A stretch of DNA of 64,000 nucleotides, taken from assembly GCF_025602895.1 (NCBI RefSeq), contig NW_026516215.1, positions 124,001-188,000 of the forward strand, in the 5' to 3' direction. Source of the stretch: Polychytrium aggregatum. Taxonomy: Eukaryota; Chytridiomycota; Chytridiomycetes; Polychytriales. The position numbers and the translations under genes are program-made. A model generated the notes under the pieces. It worked only from the letters and a program-made list of their open reading frames with translations, did not search any database and had not been told where the DNA came from. Of this stretch, positions 44,205 to 64,000 are shown in pieces; position 1 is the first letter of the stretch; every line of letters begins with the position of its first letter.

Positions 44205-46005
44205 ATGAGCCAGGATCCCCCCGAGTTCTGGCGAGAGGGCATGGCGGCCAACGCAACCCAGTCGCGCCCCATCAACACCCAGCGTAGGCATCCGACCGAG
44301 GGCCATCCGTACCCGAAGACAAGTGCGTCTGCCCTTCGGTCCCTTTCGAGCCTCTGGCTGGGCTCACTGCCGGCAGCGGCGCCCTTGTGGATCATGCGGG
44401 TAGCGCAGCTGGATGCAGACGTGCTGGATAGCGAGCTAATAGGCACGCTCAAGGATAACTTGATGCAAGTGCTTGCACCATGGAAGGTATGCAGCGTCGA
44501 GACTCGAGTCGAAAGCCGGCAGCCTCTGCAATCGTCATGTATCTGCTGGACGAGCAACCTACCGTAGCAGAGAAGGACGGGCTGATGATCCTTGGACTTA
44601 CACTGGCTCTGTACTGTCCTCTTCGAATGTCTCCGGATCTCGCACCTCGTATCCCGGAAACTGCGATTGGCGCACCAGTCATCCTGGACGGATCGCCTGG
44701 AGCCAGAGATCAACGCCGTGCTGGAATCTCTTATCTATGGCTTAGCCATGTCCACTTTTGGATCGAGCTACGGCGAGGCTCTCGAGAATCTCAAGTATCG
44801 CAACGAGCTCAAGCACGCTGCTGCCAGTAAGAGCGAGTTTGTGCTGGCGGCTGCATCCAAACGCTGTGGTACCTGTCCCTTCATGCTCGATGGTGCTCAT
44901 GCTCTTGCCCCGGTATCGACAGACGAGCATCTTCCGATCGATGCAAGGCTCTCGCGGCTCCAGATTGTGTTGCGTGGTCTCTTGACAATCGGCGGACACT
45001 GGGCTTGGACTCGGCTCACTCGCTACACCACAACTCAAGAATGGAGCCAGCGGGACGAGGTTCGTTGCAAGCGATCATGCACTCTACGGTCCTGGGCGAG
45101 TCTCCTCTGGCCAATCTGATGACTCTTGCTTCAACACACAGAGCGATATCCGTTTTAGACTCTGGGGCTGGATGCAGAGCTGTGAGGTTCTGTTCAAGGC
45201 GGTGTCCCTCGTCAACTTTTTGGCATTTCTCTATGGCGGCAGGTTCGATAGCTCCCGGAAACCACAACGAATGACACCGGGCTCCGAGAGTCTGAAACCG
45301 GCGCTCGGCAAACACTGTCGCCTCTCTAACCGAATCTGCTCACTAGATACCGAACGGTCGTTGACCGTCTGCTCGGCGCGCGGCTGGTCTACCGCCAGCG
45401 GGAAATGACCCGAAGGGTTGATTTTGACACCATGAACGGCCAATTGATATGGCAAACACTTGGGGTGGGTAGCGCCCAGCCGGCTGCTTGGATTTTCTGC
45501 TGGCTTGTCTGTGCGATCACGGCAGGGCTGCTCAGGCCGCGACTGATCACATCCTGCTCGATGATCCAGGACTTTCTGCTGTTCTTGGTGCCGTTCGTAA
45601 ATCTCCAGAAGCTCAAAAACAAACTCGCTCGGGCACTCTTCCGAGAGCCCGCTGTCCAATTGCCCGATCACATGTGCGCTATCTGTCATTCGCTCAACCG
45701 CACATCCAGTGCCATCCATACGCCATTTGTCACAAACTGTGGCCACGTCTACTGCTACTACTGCATCAAGTGAGTTCCTTTGAGTCTGTCGCAGAGGATT
45801 GCTTGTGGTAGATCCAAAGTCGTTGTTGTCGATTGGAGGGATCTTGCGGCTGCCTGTCAAGCTAACGATCCATGTTCGGCGTGCTAGATCCAGTATCCTC
45901 TCGGACTCGTCCTATCCGTGTCCTCGCTGCGGAGCTACTGTGGTTTCCATCAAGCCACAAATCGTTCTCGGCTCAGGACGTGATACCACCGAATCGTCGC
46001 AGTAG
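44205..46005 (+). CDS. PEX2: PEX2 peroxisomal RING E3 ubiquitin ligase
   Basis: PEX2 with PEX10 and PEX12 forms the retrotranslocation channel that ubiquitinates the import receptor PEX5. About seven exons. Family blocks in order: LWIMRVAQLDADVLDSELIG, the EINAVLESLIYGLAMSTFG membrane-proximal block, LQIVLRGLLTIGGHWAWTRL, FRLWGWMQSCEVLFKAVSLV, NFLAFLYGGR, RTVVDRLLGARLVYRQ, FLLFLVPFVNLQKLKNKLA. The C-terminal RING follows: CAICHSL...CGHVYCYYCIK, then after an intron SSILSDSSYPCPRCGATV. The start MSQDPPEFWREG precedes the first family block by 65 residues. The gene converges on NDUFS4 with 143 bp between stops. Exon borders in 44480-45420 are approximate. Confidence 0.9.
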
Positions 46006-46148
46006 GACAGAGTTGCAGCCATGAGATACAACTGTGTAGCGGCACAAGGCAGCGCATGTTGTGACGACGGGAGTATCGGATGAGTGTATTGTCTCAATGA
46101 CCAGGCTTCTGGACTTCACTGTTGGCGATGTGGCACTGGGCAATAAGC

Positions 46149-47256
46149 TTATTTTGTCTTGGCGATGCGGAGCTTGCCGGGGACATACTGGCGAGCAGTT
46201 AAGATCGAGCAAAGTATCAGTGAGACAGACCGAAACGAGGCGCGACTCTGATACAGCGACGCCGCTTGCACCGCTGCAGCCGCAGTCCCATGTAGCCTTG
46301 CTTTGGCGATGGACGAATGCGATTCCAGGGTCCGAACGACTGCTCTCCGTTATCGCATAGTTCACCTTGTAGTTTTCGGCATAAGACTTGATGCGGAAGT
46401 GGGCCTGCTTGGGCTCATCGATCCAGTAGTCGTAGCCGTGTCGCTCGGCAAATCGGATGGCGTCCTCCTTGGAGCGGAAGTTGTTCAGCGTAGCCAGGCC
46501 CTGGCAGGGATCGGCGCTACACGACACAGCAACGGGCAGAGTCAGTCTCACGGGCGCTCGTTCTCGGAGAGAGCCGGATGCCTTGCTACAGCCCGAGCGT
46601 TGTGCTGCCACGGTCCGAGTCGCCCTCTTGGTTTCAGATCCCACCTGCTCTGCCAGCCCATCAGCGGATTCTCCCATCGGTCCAAGGTATCAAAGTCGAT
46701 TCTCCAGTTGTTGGTCTTGTTGGTTCCGGACTGCATGGCGGTCTTGGCGGGAGCATAGATGCGGACAGAGCGACGGCTGATTTCGGGAGGGCATCCTGCC
46801 AGGATACGAAGGCGGACTGCCGTCAGATCATACATGCCGATCGAGTGCCACGCCACTTGGCAGTAGATGTGCTCGAGTCTCCTCGATGATCTCCACGAAA
46901 GTGCTGCCAGTCGGACAGGCCCCGTCTTTGAGGCAGCGCCGATCGAGGGGCTGGGAGAAATCAACACGCCAGCGACCATCGGTACTTGAGGACCATTCCT
47001 GCCCATGAATGCGCGCCATTCGTCGTGCGGACAGGTTCGACGAAGCTAGGACCTCGAACGCATCCGTGAAGTGCAGTACTGTGTCTTCGCGATCAACGTT
47101 ACCATTCAGCGCATCGACCTCGAAGATTTCGCTGCCGGTGGTGGATTCAGCCGACGGAATGACCTTGGTGTTGCCACTCATGGAGCGGGCCAGCAGCGAG
47201 CGGCTCACCGAGGGGGCGGCGACAGCAGCGACTCGCTTGTAGAGCATGGCGGACAT
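46149..47256 (-). CDS. NDUFS4: NDUFS4 (18-kDa/AQDQ) subunit of mitochondrial complex I
   Basis: Accessory subunit of NADH:ubiquinone oxidoreductase near the NADH-binding module. Four inferred exons. Exon 1 encodes a presequence (MSAMLYKRVAAVAAPSVSRS, then LLARSMSG) and GSEIFEVDALN, joined to CPPEISRRSVRIYAPAKTAM, QSGTNKTNNWRIDFDTLDRW and ENPLMGWQ, then SADPCQGLATLNNFRSKEDA, AIRFAERHGYDYWIDEP and IKSYAENYK. A last short exon encodes YVPGKLRIAKTK and stops at 46149. The conserved ETC_C1_NDUFA4/NDUFS4 core (RIYAPAK..MQSG, RWENPLMGW, KSYAENYK) is complete. The KLRIAKT phosphorylatable tail is like that of fungal orthologs. Divergent from DRC2 across 292 bp. Confidence 0.93.
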
Positions 47257-47548
47257 GGCTGATGGGAGCGGGGGGGGAGGCAGGCGGCAGACGCAGGGAT
47301 ATCAAGGCGGATGCGCTCGGCAGATGAGGGGCAAATGCGTGAGCATCAGCCAGGCCGTGATGGCCGTGTGCAGCCAACAGGCGCTCGATCAAAAGAAAAG
47401 CCCCAAATCGGGCAGGCTTCATTACGCGGTATTAATTTAATAGGCGCAACGCGCCAGCGACGCTTCGTTCCCACGCCTGCAGCGAGCCCTGGTGCTGCTC
47501 GACTGACATCCTGCTCGTCCGCATCGACACCGCGAGCACACCACAGCA
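47257..47548. promoter_or_regulatory. Divergent promoter NDUFS4/DRC2
   Basis: 292 bp between start codons, linking a mitochondrial and a flagellar gene. It contains a GGGGGGGAGG tract near 47270 and TATTAATTTAATA at about 47430-47442, the only AT-rich patch, about 110 bp before the DRC2 ATG. Function is inferred from position. Confidence 0.4.
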
Positions 47549-49958
47549 ATGGCCAAGAAGGGAAAGAAGGGAAAGAAGGGTGGAGAGGCTAAAACGGAGG
47601 CCCAGCTCCTGAAGGAAGAGGAACAGCGCAAGCGGGTCATGGAAGTCATCAAGGAGAAGGCCAAGGTGCGCGGCGGAAGCGTTTCTGGCGGCCGGATGCG
47701 TGGAGCTGACGATGGCCGCTTGGGTCGAGGTCGAGGTCGAGGTCGGAGGTTGAGCGCCTGTTGCGGCCGAAATGGCTGCTTTCGCAACGCTGGGTGCTTT
47801 CCTTCGATCCGCCTTCCTCGGCCGACCGCGCCAGGACTTCCCAGACACATGGAAGCGGAGAGGCGTCGGTGCAAGGACGAAGCGTTCTGTTGATATGCGA
47901 TAGCATACGCGAGATGTTCATTCGCAAAACTGATATTGGATGCAGGAGCGTCAGGCTCTGGAGGAAAAGAACGCCAAAATCAATATGCTCAAGATCAATA
48001 ACATGTGGAGGGAAATCATGAAAATCGGTGAGCCCGCACGACGGACGTCATGTTGCAGAACGTGCATCCAGAGCCAGACTACCGAAGAAACGACACTGAC
48101 AGAGATTCCGTTCTCGCAGCCAAGACTCGTGAGATGTCGCATCAAACGCAAGTCCTCAAGAGCGTGCACGAGCGCCAAGTCGACAGAAAGACTGTGGGGA
48201 TACTGAACCTGGGCCAGAGTCTCTTCGAGGCCGAGGAACAGTTCGAGACTGCTCTGAAGGCACATTGCATCAACGTCGATACGCTGATAGACCTGCAGAG
48301 AAGCCGCCTGGACTTTTTGATGAGCCAGTTCGAGAGCGACCTCGGCACCCTTGATACCGAGTTCAACAGCGAGAGGTACGCGCGCTTTGGCCGATCGCTT
48401 GGCTCAGATATGCGCTTAGGCAGCCATTGGGGCACTCGAGCCCTTGGTGGCCGCGGTGGCACCCGTCTGATCACATATCGAATTGGAAGAGCACGGATAC
48501 AGATGCAGCATGCAAAGGACAAGGCAGATCTTGTGGGAATCATGACTCGGATGGACCAGGAGTTTCAAGAAACCGAAGGCGATGCCAAGCACGAGTACTC
48601 CAGTTTGAAGGACGACATCAAAAACAAGGTGAGTTTCTCCGCTTCTGAGCGAGCAGCAGAGGGACTGCTCTTTGCACCTGGACCTCGCCGTCTCACATAT
48701 TCGGGCTGTCCCTTACTCCATCGGTCCAACCAGAATCTCGAAGAGAAGCATAGTCTGAGAATCCAGCTCGAGGGCACCGTCGAAGATCTGTGGAAACAGT
48801 TTCAGGCCGTGAGTCTGGCCAGAGGCATTGTCGTTCAGCATTTGGCTGCCAGCGCCCCTGCTGCTTTAGCACATCATCCGATGAACCGCTCAGGTGACCA
48901 ACTCTGGTGCTGACTGAAGTTGCGGTGGCGCCCCAGGCCTTGAACCAATACAACACTGGCACCGAGGAGCGGAAGAAGCAGTTTGAGGAACTCAAGCAAA
49001 AAGACCAAAAGAATGCCAAGGAGATCGAACAGCAGATGAAGAAACTCGTCAAACTGCAAGAGACCATCGCGGGCTTGAAAACCAAGCTGTCCAATAACGC
49101 GCGCGAGTTTGAGCAGCAGAACAAGATCCTACGGGAGGAGAAGGAGCTCATCCAGGGGCGGTTCCAGGCTCTCAAGCGCCGGATGAACTCCTTCCGGGAC
49201 GACGAGCGCAAGAAACTCACCGATCTGACCATCACCTCCAACCGCGTCCTGAAGGATCTGCAGGAGAAAGTGCAGAAGGCCGAGAAGATCATCAAACTTG
49301 CCGAGATGAACCGCAAACTCGAGGTCGAGGAGGAGAAGATTGTGCCATTCTACAAGGACTCGATTGAAGGGACCCGATACGAGGTACGCTCGCGGTGAAG
49401 TTTAGCCGGCAAGGAGTGGGAATATCTGCGGCTTGGCTCACTCACCAACCGACCATGCACAGGCGATGGACATCTCGGCCGAAAGTGGCATCAAGCTGCC
49501 CAAGGAGTTTGAGGCCATGGAGCAGTTCCACAAGCGCTTCAACAAGGTGCATCTGGACAAACTCGGGCTGGAAAAGCAGCACAAGACGCTGCAAGAGGAG
49601 AATGCCCACTTGCGATCCATTCTGAAGCAGTATCTTGATGGCATCAGCGTGACCGAGACGGTGCTGTCGCAGCTCAATCCGCTGATCGTGGTCAACGGTA
49701 AGCCAGTGGATGTGTTACCTTGGATGTGTTGCCTTGGATGTGTTGCCTTGGATGTGTTGCCTTGGATGTGTTGCCTTGGATGTGCTGCCGACTGATGCCT
49801 GAACTCTGTTTGCAGGCCGAACGAATGCTCCGCTGGATCATCCTCAAAGTCAGATGAATCTGACCTACGTTGAAGCCCGCCACCAGCTTGAGGCGCAAAA
49901 AATGAATGCCGTTGGTGATGTCGTCCCGCACCGGAGCTGGACAAGCTTTGTGCCATAA
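47549..49958 (+). CDS. DRC2: DRC2 (CCDC65) subunit of the nexin-dynein regulatory complex
   Basis: Almost entirely coiled-coil, as expected for this axonemal protein, which with DRC1 forms the base plate of the nexin link on outer doublets. About eight exons. Family landmarks: basic MAKKGKKGKKGG start; ERQALEEKNAKINMLKINN then MWREIM; KTREMSHQTQVLKSVHERQV; the block with LFEAEEQFETALKAH, DLQRSRLDFLMSQFESDLG; MTRMDQEFQETEGDAKHEYS; ALNQYNTGTEERKKQFEELK; and LEKQHKTLQEENAHLRSILK-QYLDG near the C-terminus. It ends NAVGDVVPHRSWTSFVP. The intron at 49699-49816 carries a 14-bp minisatellite. Gene length and exon order fit DRC2 rather than the paralog DRC1. Converges on PRP8. Confidence 0.9.
49708..49789. 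repeat. 14-bp minisatellite in a DRC2 intron
   Basis: Six units of GGATGTGTTGCCTT, the first with A for G and the last truncated with a T to C change. Placed between the exons ending VVNG and beginning RTNAPLD. Confidence 0.93.
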
Positions 49959-50129
49959 CATCCTCCGCGTTTCGCAACATCCAGCCAGGACTCATTGCTG
50001 GCTTCTGGATCTAAATACACACGCCTATCCCGATCCGATTGGTCCGGCCGCGGCTCCAACACAGATAGTCCTCCAACGCTCTATCGATCCGACGTTGCTG
50101 TTGAAAAGGATGTATATTGTGGTGCCTCT

Positions 50130-59239
<9,110 letters not shown>

Positions 59240-59597
59240 TGGATCAGCCCTCGATATCGACAGGTGTTCGTGTAGATCGGATGCAGTGTCGGCCTCTGGA
59301 CTCGTGCTGGTCGCCCGTGCTGATCGTCCGTTCTGGTCGTCCTTCTTGGCGCAGGTTCTCTACGGGCCGGCAGGAGTGGTCGGCGCTGACGCAGGAGCTC
59401 GCACGGGTTGGGCGATCTCGAGGAACAAGCAGAGATCTCGCTGGCGGCATCGGTGCTGGCTGTCCGTTTTTTATGCGGCTCGATCCGGCTGTTGCTGCTG
59501 GGCCGCTGGATCGAGCCGGCTGGTTGTGCGTCACACGTGACACGCCATTCAAATCACCGCCGGTGCTGCGAAGGATCGATCGGGCGCTCTGAGCAAG
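59240..59597. promoter_or_regulatory. Divergent promoter PRP8/NSUN
   Basis: 358 bp between start codons of PRP8 (minus) and the NSUN methyltransferase (plus). GC-rich, no TATA-like element seen; typical of shared promoters of housekeeping genes. Confidence 0.4.
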
Positions 59598-62211
59598 ATG
59601 GCTGCGAAAACCAGCGAGACCCCAACATGGCATCTCGCAGAGAGCGAGCCTCTGAGCGACCCGCCAGAGGGCGATCGGGCGACCAAGAATAACGAGGAAC
59701 ACCTGCCAAAGCCAGAGCCAGAACCAAAGCCAGAGTTGCCGTTGTCGTTCTTGGATTTCCTCGACAAGCAAGGTCTCTCTCCAGCAGAGTATATTCTCGA
59801 CAAAGACCATCCGATTCTGCGGTCGATCAGGTAGAGCGGCAAGCGAGTAGGGCCATCCAGCGAGCAGTCTCTCGAGCCCGATCGTCCATCGGCCAAGCAA
59901 GGATTCCCACCGCATCCCATGGTTTGCTCGGCCGCCGTCACCTCTCAGTTAATTGCTTGTACACGAACTCTCGACCTGCAGAGTCAATCCCAGAACAGCA
60001 AGTGATCTGACGCAAAGTCAGCTCGAAGCATGTCTCGGGACTGCTGTTGTTCCTGTGGCATGGCTGCCTGGATTCTATCAGTTTGATCCGAGCATCAAAA
60101 TAGCACACTTGCCGCTTTACAAGGAAGGTCGGTCGAATCGAAGGCATATCACGCTGCTGTGTGAGAGGCGCATGGATCGGGCAGACTTGGACTGAGTGCG
60201 ATCGCTGCCGAATGCCGGCGGCTGCTAACTCACTGGCCGACTCGACGCATTTCACAGGCAAGATATATGGCATCGATGTCTCCAGTGGAGTTGCCGTGCA
60301 CGCTCTTGATATCAAGCCTACCGACCAGGTTCTTGATTTATGGTGCGTTTGACAGAAGCGAGGCCGCTACCGATGGTTTGATGGGCCTGCGCTATCGATT
60401 GACCAGTGGTTTTCAAGTGACAGCATCGTTGCCCACAACAACATCGCCAGTTTATGTCTCTGAGTTGACCACAAGTACGATGGCAGCGGATTGGTCAAGC
60501 TCAGTCAAGCTACTCACCCACTCCTGCCGAATTTCCAACTTCCGTGCCCAGTTGCGCCCCTGGTGGCAAGCTTTGCTTTATTGCTGATCTACAGGGTACT
60601 GGACCCGGGACAGTGACCGGGGTCGACATCGAGGCACACCGGCTTGCGACATGTCGGAGTCTCACCAAGAAGCATAAGCTCGAGCGGGTGAGGCTGTTTC
60701 TGGCTGGTAAGGCAGTGTCAGCTACGGGGGCTCATGTCGAAGGAGCTCAAGCCCCGAGCGTTTTGCTGAGAGCTCGAACTCGAACTCCAGGCATCATGGT
60801 TGACCGAGACACTCTTCGTACCAACATCTGGATCGCCCAGACGGCACGACATTCAACGTGCATGCACCATCTGCAGTCGGCAAGCATCGTATCTACAAAG
60901 AAGTGGAGCCAGTCATGCCACGAAAGAGGCCATGGACTGAAGACGATCCTGAAGCCAAGGTCGCTCCGACAAACGAAAATCTCACCAAGCGAGTCAAACC
61001 CTTCCACGCTACACGCCTGCTCCGATCCGATCCCCAGCTCCAGCATCCCGATCTGCTCTATGACAAAGTTTTGGTTGACGCCGAGTGTTCTCACGAAGGC
61101 TCTATCTTCCATATCCAAAAGTTTGATCGCGTTGGATGGGACAACTTTGAGACCAAGTTCAACAATCCCGAGCGCATCCGCACTCTCGAGAGTCTGCAGG
61201 TGAGCAGATTGTGGGCATTTGGGGTCGATCGCTGACATGATCATTCCAGATCCAGTCTGGACAATGTTCTATCGCTGCGACAGCCCCTGACTGGTCTCCG
61301 ATGGCCCCACCTAAGCGCAGTGCAGTTGCCGTCAGTCTCTCCGACTCTGTGGGATGAAGTGGCTTCCAAAGACCTGACCTGCGCTCCACCCTGACTCATC
61401 TGCCCCAATACCTCTTTGCTCCAGCAAGGGCTAATATCAAATGGTGAGTTGCGAAACAGGTCCACTCTGTAGCTGTTTTCATGGATCTAACCCTGACCCC
61501 CGTTGTACCGACAGGATTCAAAATGTGAGTCAACATACTGCCAGACTTGGATTCTACAGGTGTCGGATTTCACAATATCTCGCTTGGTGCATGCTTACGA
61601 ACTGCTTCGGACTACATCCCCAATCCCCCTGTTGTTGGATATTAAGGCTCAAGCCCGGCGGCATCATGGTCTACAGGTGAGGTGAGGCTGGATTGGAGCT
61701 CGATGTATGTGGCTCGACACCCATTTACTAACACATTCTCTATCGTCACCAGCACATGTAGGTGAGTAATTGGAGCTTTGATTCAACCCGATGGCTCGTC
61801 TTCCTGTTTGTCACGCACGGCCGATCGACAGCAGCTCACCGTCAATTCTCTGGCGTCGGCAGTTTTGCCTGTCAGCAAAACGAATCTATCGTCGCCTGGC
61901 TTCTCGAGCAATGTCCGGATGCTATTCTGGAGGCCATACCTGGTGTCGACAAACTTCCAGTCGCGCCGACGCTGGCTGCCAAGTTCAAGAACGTCGACTT
62001 GCGCCACGTTGTTCGCTTTAGCCCCAGATGCTCCCAGACGAGCGGCTTCTTTGCAGCCAGAATACGGAAGAGGGCGCCTAGTGGTGACCAAGCCAGCGGC
62101 GACCAGGCCAGCCACGACCAGTCTGGTGACGATCGGCCGGGTGTACCATCCCGAATCCGCTCAAGCGGCGCGGGTTATCCGGAGGCCATACAACCAACAT
62201 CTGCGAAATGA
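59598..62211 (+). CDS. NOL1/NOP2/Sun family RNA m5C methyltransferase
   Basis: SAM-dependent RNA cytosine-5 methyltransferase. An N-terminal Pro/Glu spacer (KPEPEPKPELPLSFLDFLDK) leads into RSIRVNPRT, joined across an intron. Then KIYGIDVSSGVAVHALDIKP, motif I LDLCCAPGGKLCFIADL, TVTGVDIEAHRLATCRSL, motif IV VDAECSHEGS (normally PCS), motif V QGLISNGFKMLKPGG, and motif VI VYSTCSFACQQNESIVAW with the catalytic Cys. Late exons are tiny: 61425-61443, 61515-61524 (10 nt), 61647-61676, 61753-61761 (9 nt, encoding the catalytic Thr-Cys) and 61863-62211. The C-terminus SGFFAARIRKRAP is followed by a GDQAS repeat. Subfamily (tRNA or rRNA target) cannot be set from sequence alone. Confidence 0.85.
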
Positions 62212-62838
62212 ACGGATTGCTCCCGTTTTGAGCCCAAAGTTCGCCTTTTTCTGTTTGGGTGTTGAATACATCTGCTGATCCGGTAGTCCCAAATGCATCG
62301 CCATGCGTTGCTTGGAAACCAGGCCCAGGATTATGTCAGTCAGGCATCGCCTGCGGCCTTTCCAATAGCTCACGCAGTTTCGTCGCTATCAGAGCCAGGG
62401 CAACATGCATGCCCAAACAGGGGGCGGGCTCAAGGACACACTATCCGAGTGAGCTGTTCATAGCTGTGGACAGTGGAACACGGCGCAGAATCGCATCACC
62501 ATCGTCGCCAAGGGCGTGGCCGGAGTGCAAGTTCACACCAATCGATATCGGCCACGCATCAAGACTGTGCTCTCGCAAACCGAGCACGCCGTTGAAGAAT
62601 GATGATGACCGAGCGGCGATGATGAGTGGTCTATGTCATTGGAAACTGGTTGCTAAATGCGAACGCTGTCTTCTGAAGCAGCGCACGACTCTGGTTATAG
62701 TATCGCATCGTGTTCCGCTGCATTGTCCAGAGCTACAGTGCATTGCAAGCTGCTGTGTAGATATGCTCGATTCAAACAACTGTCGACTCGTACCCCAAAT
62801 CCAATCCTTGATAACTTTTACAGATAGAGAGTACCAAG
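62212..62838. other. Convergent intergenic region
   Basis: 627 bp between NSUN and kinase stop codons. Around 62225-62280 a weak match (TTGAATACATCTGCTGATC) to the dispersed repeat at 34.2 and 43.65 kb may be a third, degraded copy. No gene seen. Confidence 0.5.
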
Positions 62839-64000
62839 CTACAAGCGTTGCTTGTCGAACAACGATCGGATTGCGCCCATAAAATCGAATCCAGGCACAA
62901 GCTCGCCCGTTTCTATTACCTGCATTTGATGCTCATCGATCTGAAGCCGAAACTCCAGAGTTTTATCTTCGCTGAGCATCTGGTCGAGCATAAGTCCAAC
63001 GGCCTCCTCCGGGCTCCTGGCAGTCTCCAGGAGCGATGGCGAATCAGCCGGGCGATGGTCTGGCGAGTGCATGGAATACTTTTGAGGGAGTGGAAACCAG
63101 CGGCAGTCGTACGCAACCACATCCGCTTCCTCAGAGCGCTTGTATCTGATCTTCCCTCTGTCGAGAGCCCCGAGGACGTGTGCTTCGACAATGACCTTGG
63201 TCTGGGTGGTTTGGAGAACAAGACTGCGTGTCCCCATACGCAAACCCAGGGCGGGCTTCTCGAGTGGTTCCGGTTGTGCGGCTGTCTGAAGAGTTGCTGC
63301 TTGAGGTGACTTGCGTGTGTGCTCCACAACCGCAAATCGGCTATGAGCCTTGGTCGAAGACAGTCCGGGCTCGGTCGGCGATGCGTAGCTGTAGCTGGAC
63401 ACGCCAACAGCCTTGAGTCGAGTCTTTGACGGTGAGCATAGGACTCTCTCGGGATTCTCGGTGGTGGCACTGCGTGGTGTGAACATGGCGTGGTCCTGTG
63501 TGGGAGCTTCGAACAGATTGAGGTCGGTATTGACTGCAAGCTTGCGGGTCTCTGTCGGAGCGTTGACTGTTGTAGCCGTGGTCGAAGCGGGAGCCGATGT
63601 CGAAGCGGCCACTCGCTTGGCCTCGGGTTCACGGGTTGTCCAGTGGGATTCGATACTCTCCTCGGTGTCTTCAGTATCTTCCTGAATCTCTTGCAGCGCT
63701 GTGTGTGCGATAGGCTCCTCGATATCCATCCCTGCTGGCTCCGGACCGGCCAGGGATTGCTCTGGAGCATGCTTTGGGACTTTCCATGCTCTTTCCAACT
63801 CGCTGACCGGGGCTTTGCCCTGCTCGAGCCTGCGCATTACGAGCCAGAACTTTGCGGATGCATAGCTGGGCTCCTGTTTCCCAAGTGCCTCGATTACGCT
63901 GGCGGAGGGAAGCCCTAGCCGCTCGAGCTCGGCAAGCGCTGCCGCCTCCATTTCCTCGTCTGGCTGGATCGGGGGGTTATACTCGATATCAGGGAGCCGT
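62839..64000 (-). CDS. C-terminal part of a probable Ser/Thr protein kinase with UBA-like and KA1-like regions (5' partial)
   Basis: The frame is open to the right edge, so the start lies outside. From the edge: DIEYNPPIQPDEEMEAAALA, then ELERLGLPSASVIEALGKQ and PSYASAKFWLVMRRLEQGK. This is the pattern of the UBA-like autoinhibitory segment that follows CAMK/AMPK-related kinase domains (L-x-x-x-G-x-x-x-x-x-V-x-x-A-L...YN..A.YYLL). A long Ser/Thr-rich linker follows, then a C-terminal module with KIRYKRSEEADVVAYDCRWF and LEFRLQIDEHQMQVIETGEL, similar in strand pattern to a KA1 membrane-binding domain. The kinase catalytic domain would be to the right. Kinase identity (MARK/KIN/MELK-type) is inferred. 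Ends at 62839 (TAG). Confidence 0.6.
   Translation of the reverse strand, partial: RLPDIEYNPPIQPDEEMEAAALAELERLGLPSASVIEALGKQEPSYASAKFWLVMRRLEQGKAPVSELERAWKVPKHAPEQSLAGPEPAGMDIEEPIAHTALQEIQEDTEDTEESIESHWTTREPEAKRVAASTSAPASTTATTVNAPTETRKLAVNTDLNLFEAPTQDHAMFTPRSATTENPERVLCSPSKTRLKAVGVSSYSYASPTEPGLSSTKAHSRFAVVEHTRKSPQAATLQTAAQPEPLEKPALGLRMGTRSLVLQTTQTKVIVEAHVLGALDRGKIRYKRSEEADVVAYDCRWFPLPQKYSMHSPDHRPADSPSLLETARSPEEAVGLMLDQMLSEDKTLEFRLQIDEHQMQVIETGELVPGFDFMGAIRSLFDKQRL

Overview
The window is a piece of eukaryotic nuclear DNA, most likely from a zoosporic fungus (chytrid type). The evidence is the gene content and structure. Genes are compact and moderately GC-rich, with many short GT-AG introns of roughly 70-250 nt. 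The proteins are fungal or opisthokont (PRP8, PEX2, RAD18, NDUFS4, ADP/ATP carrier, YSC84-type SH3 protein). Three genes are specific to motile cilia or flagella: a DNAJB13-like radial spoke chaperone, DPCD, and dynein regulatory complex subunit DRC2. Ordinary non-flagellated fungi lack these. No bacterial operons, CRISPR arrays, rRNA genes or recognisable complete transposons were seen.

Layout: 0-10 kb holds the DNAJB13-like gene (+, 5' cut by the window), RAD18 (-), DPY30 (+), an orphan disordered protein (-) and a ZZ-finger nucleoredoxin (+). 10-16.5 kb holds inositol monophosphatase, the ADP/ATP carrier and a YSC84/SH3YL1 protein, all on the minus strand. 17.3-22 kb is one large minus-strand gene for a cell-surface receptor. 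It has a signal peptide, a vWA domain with MIDAS, a ~290-residue Ser-Pro stalk, a choice-of-anchor-A-like domain, a Gly-rich membrane segment and a tail with two NPLY motifs. 23-25 kb is a secreted Ser/Thr/Pro-rich repeat protein. 25-29.1 kb is a long GC-rich stretch in which I support no gene, followed by an orphan Pro/Gln-rich protein and a four-helix membrane protein. 34.5-41.5 kb holds a NADAR protein, DPCD, a rhomboid protease and a dienelactone hydrolase. 41.8-50 kb holds an F-box/LRR-like protein, PEX2, NDUFS4 and DRC2. 50.1-59.2 kb is a complete PRP8. 59.6-64 kb holds an NSUN RNA m5C methyltransferase with very small exons and the C-terminal half of a probable protein kinase that runs off the right edge.

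The genes do not form one pathway. Many are arranged as divergent pairs sharing a promoter of 200-600 bp and convergent pairs with 140-600 bp between stop codons. The most interesting item is the surface receptor. Its combination of vWA/MIDAS, Gly-rich membrane helix and twin NPxY tail resembles integrin beta chains and the Sib adhesion proteins of Dictyostelium, fused here to an extensin-like stalk and a choice-of-anchor-A-like domain. Exon borders were inferred by eye from reading frame, GT-AG signals and family knowledge, so individual borders may be off.
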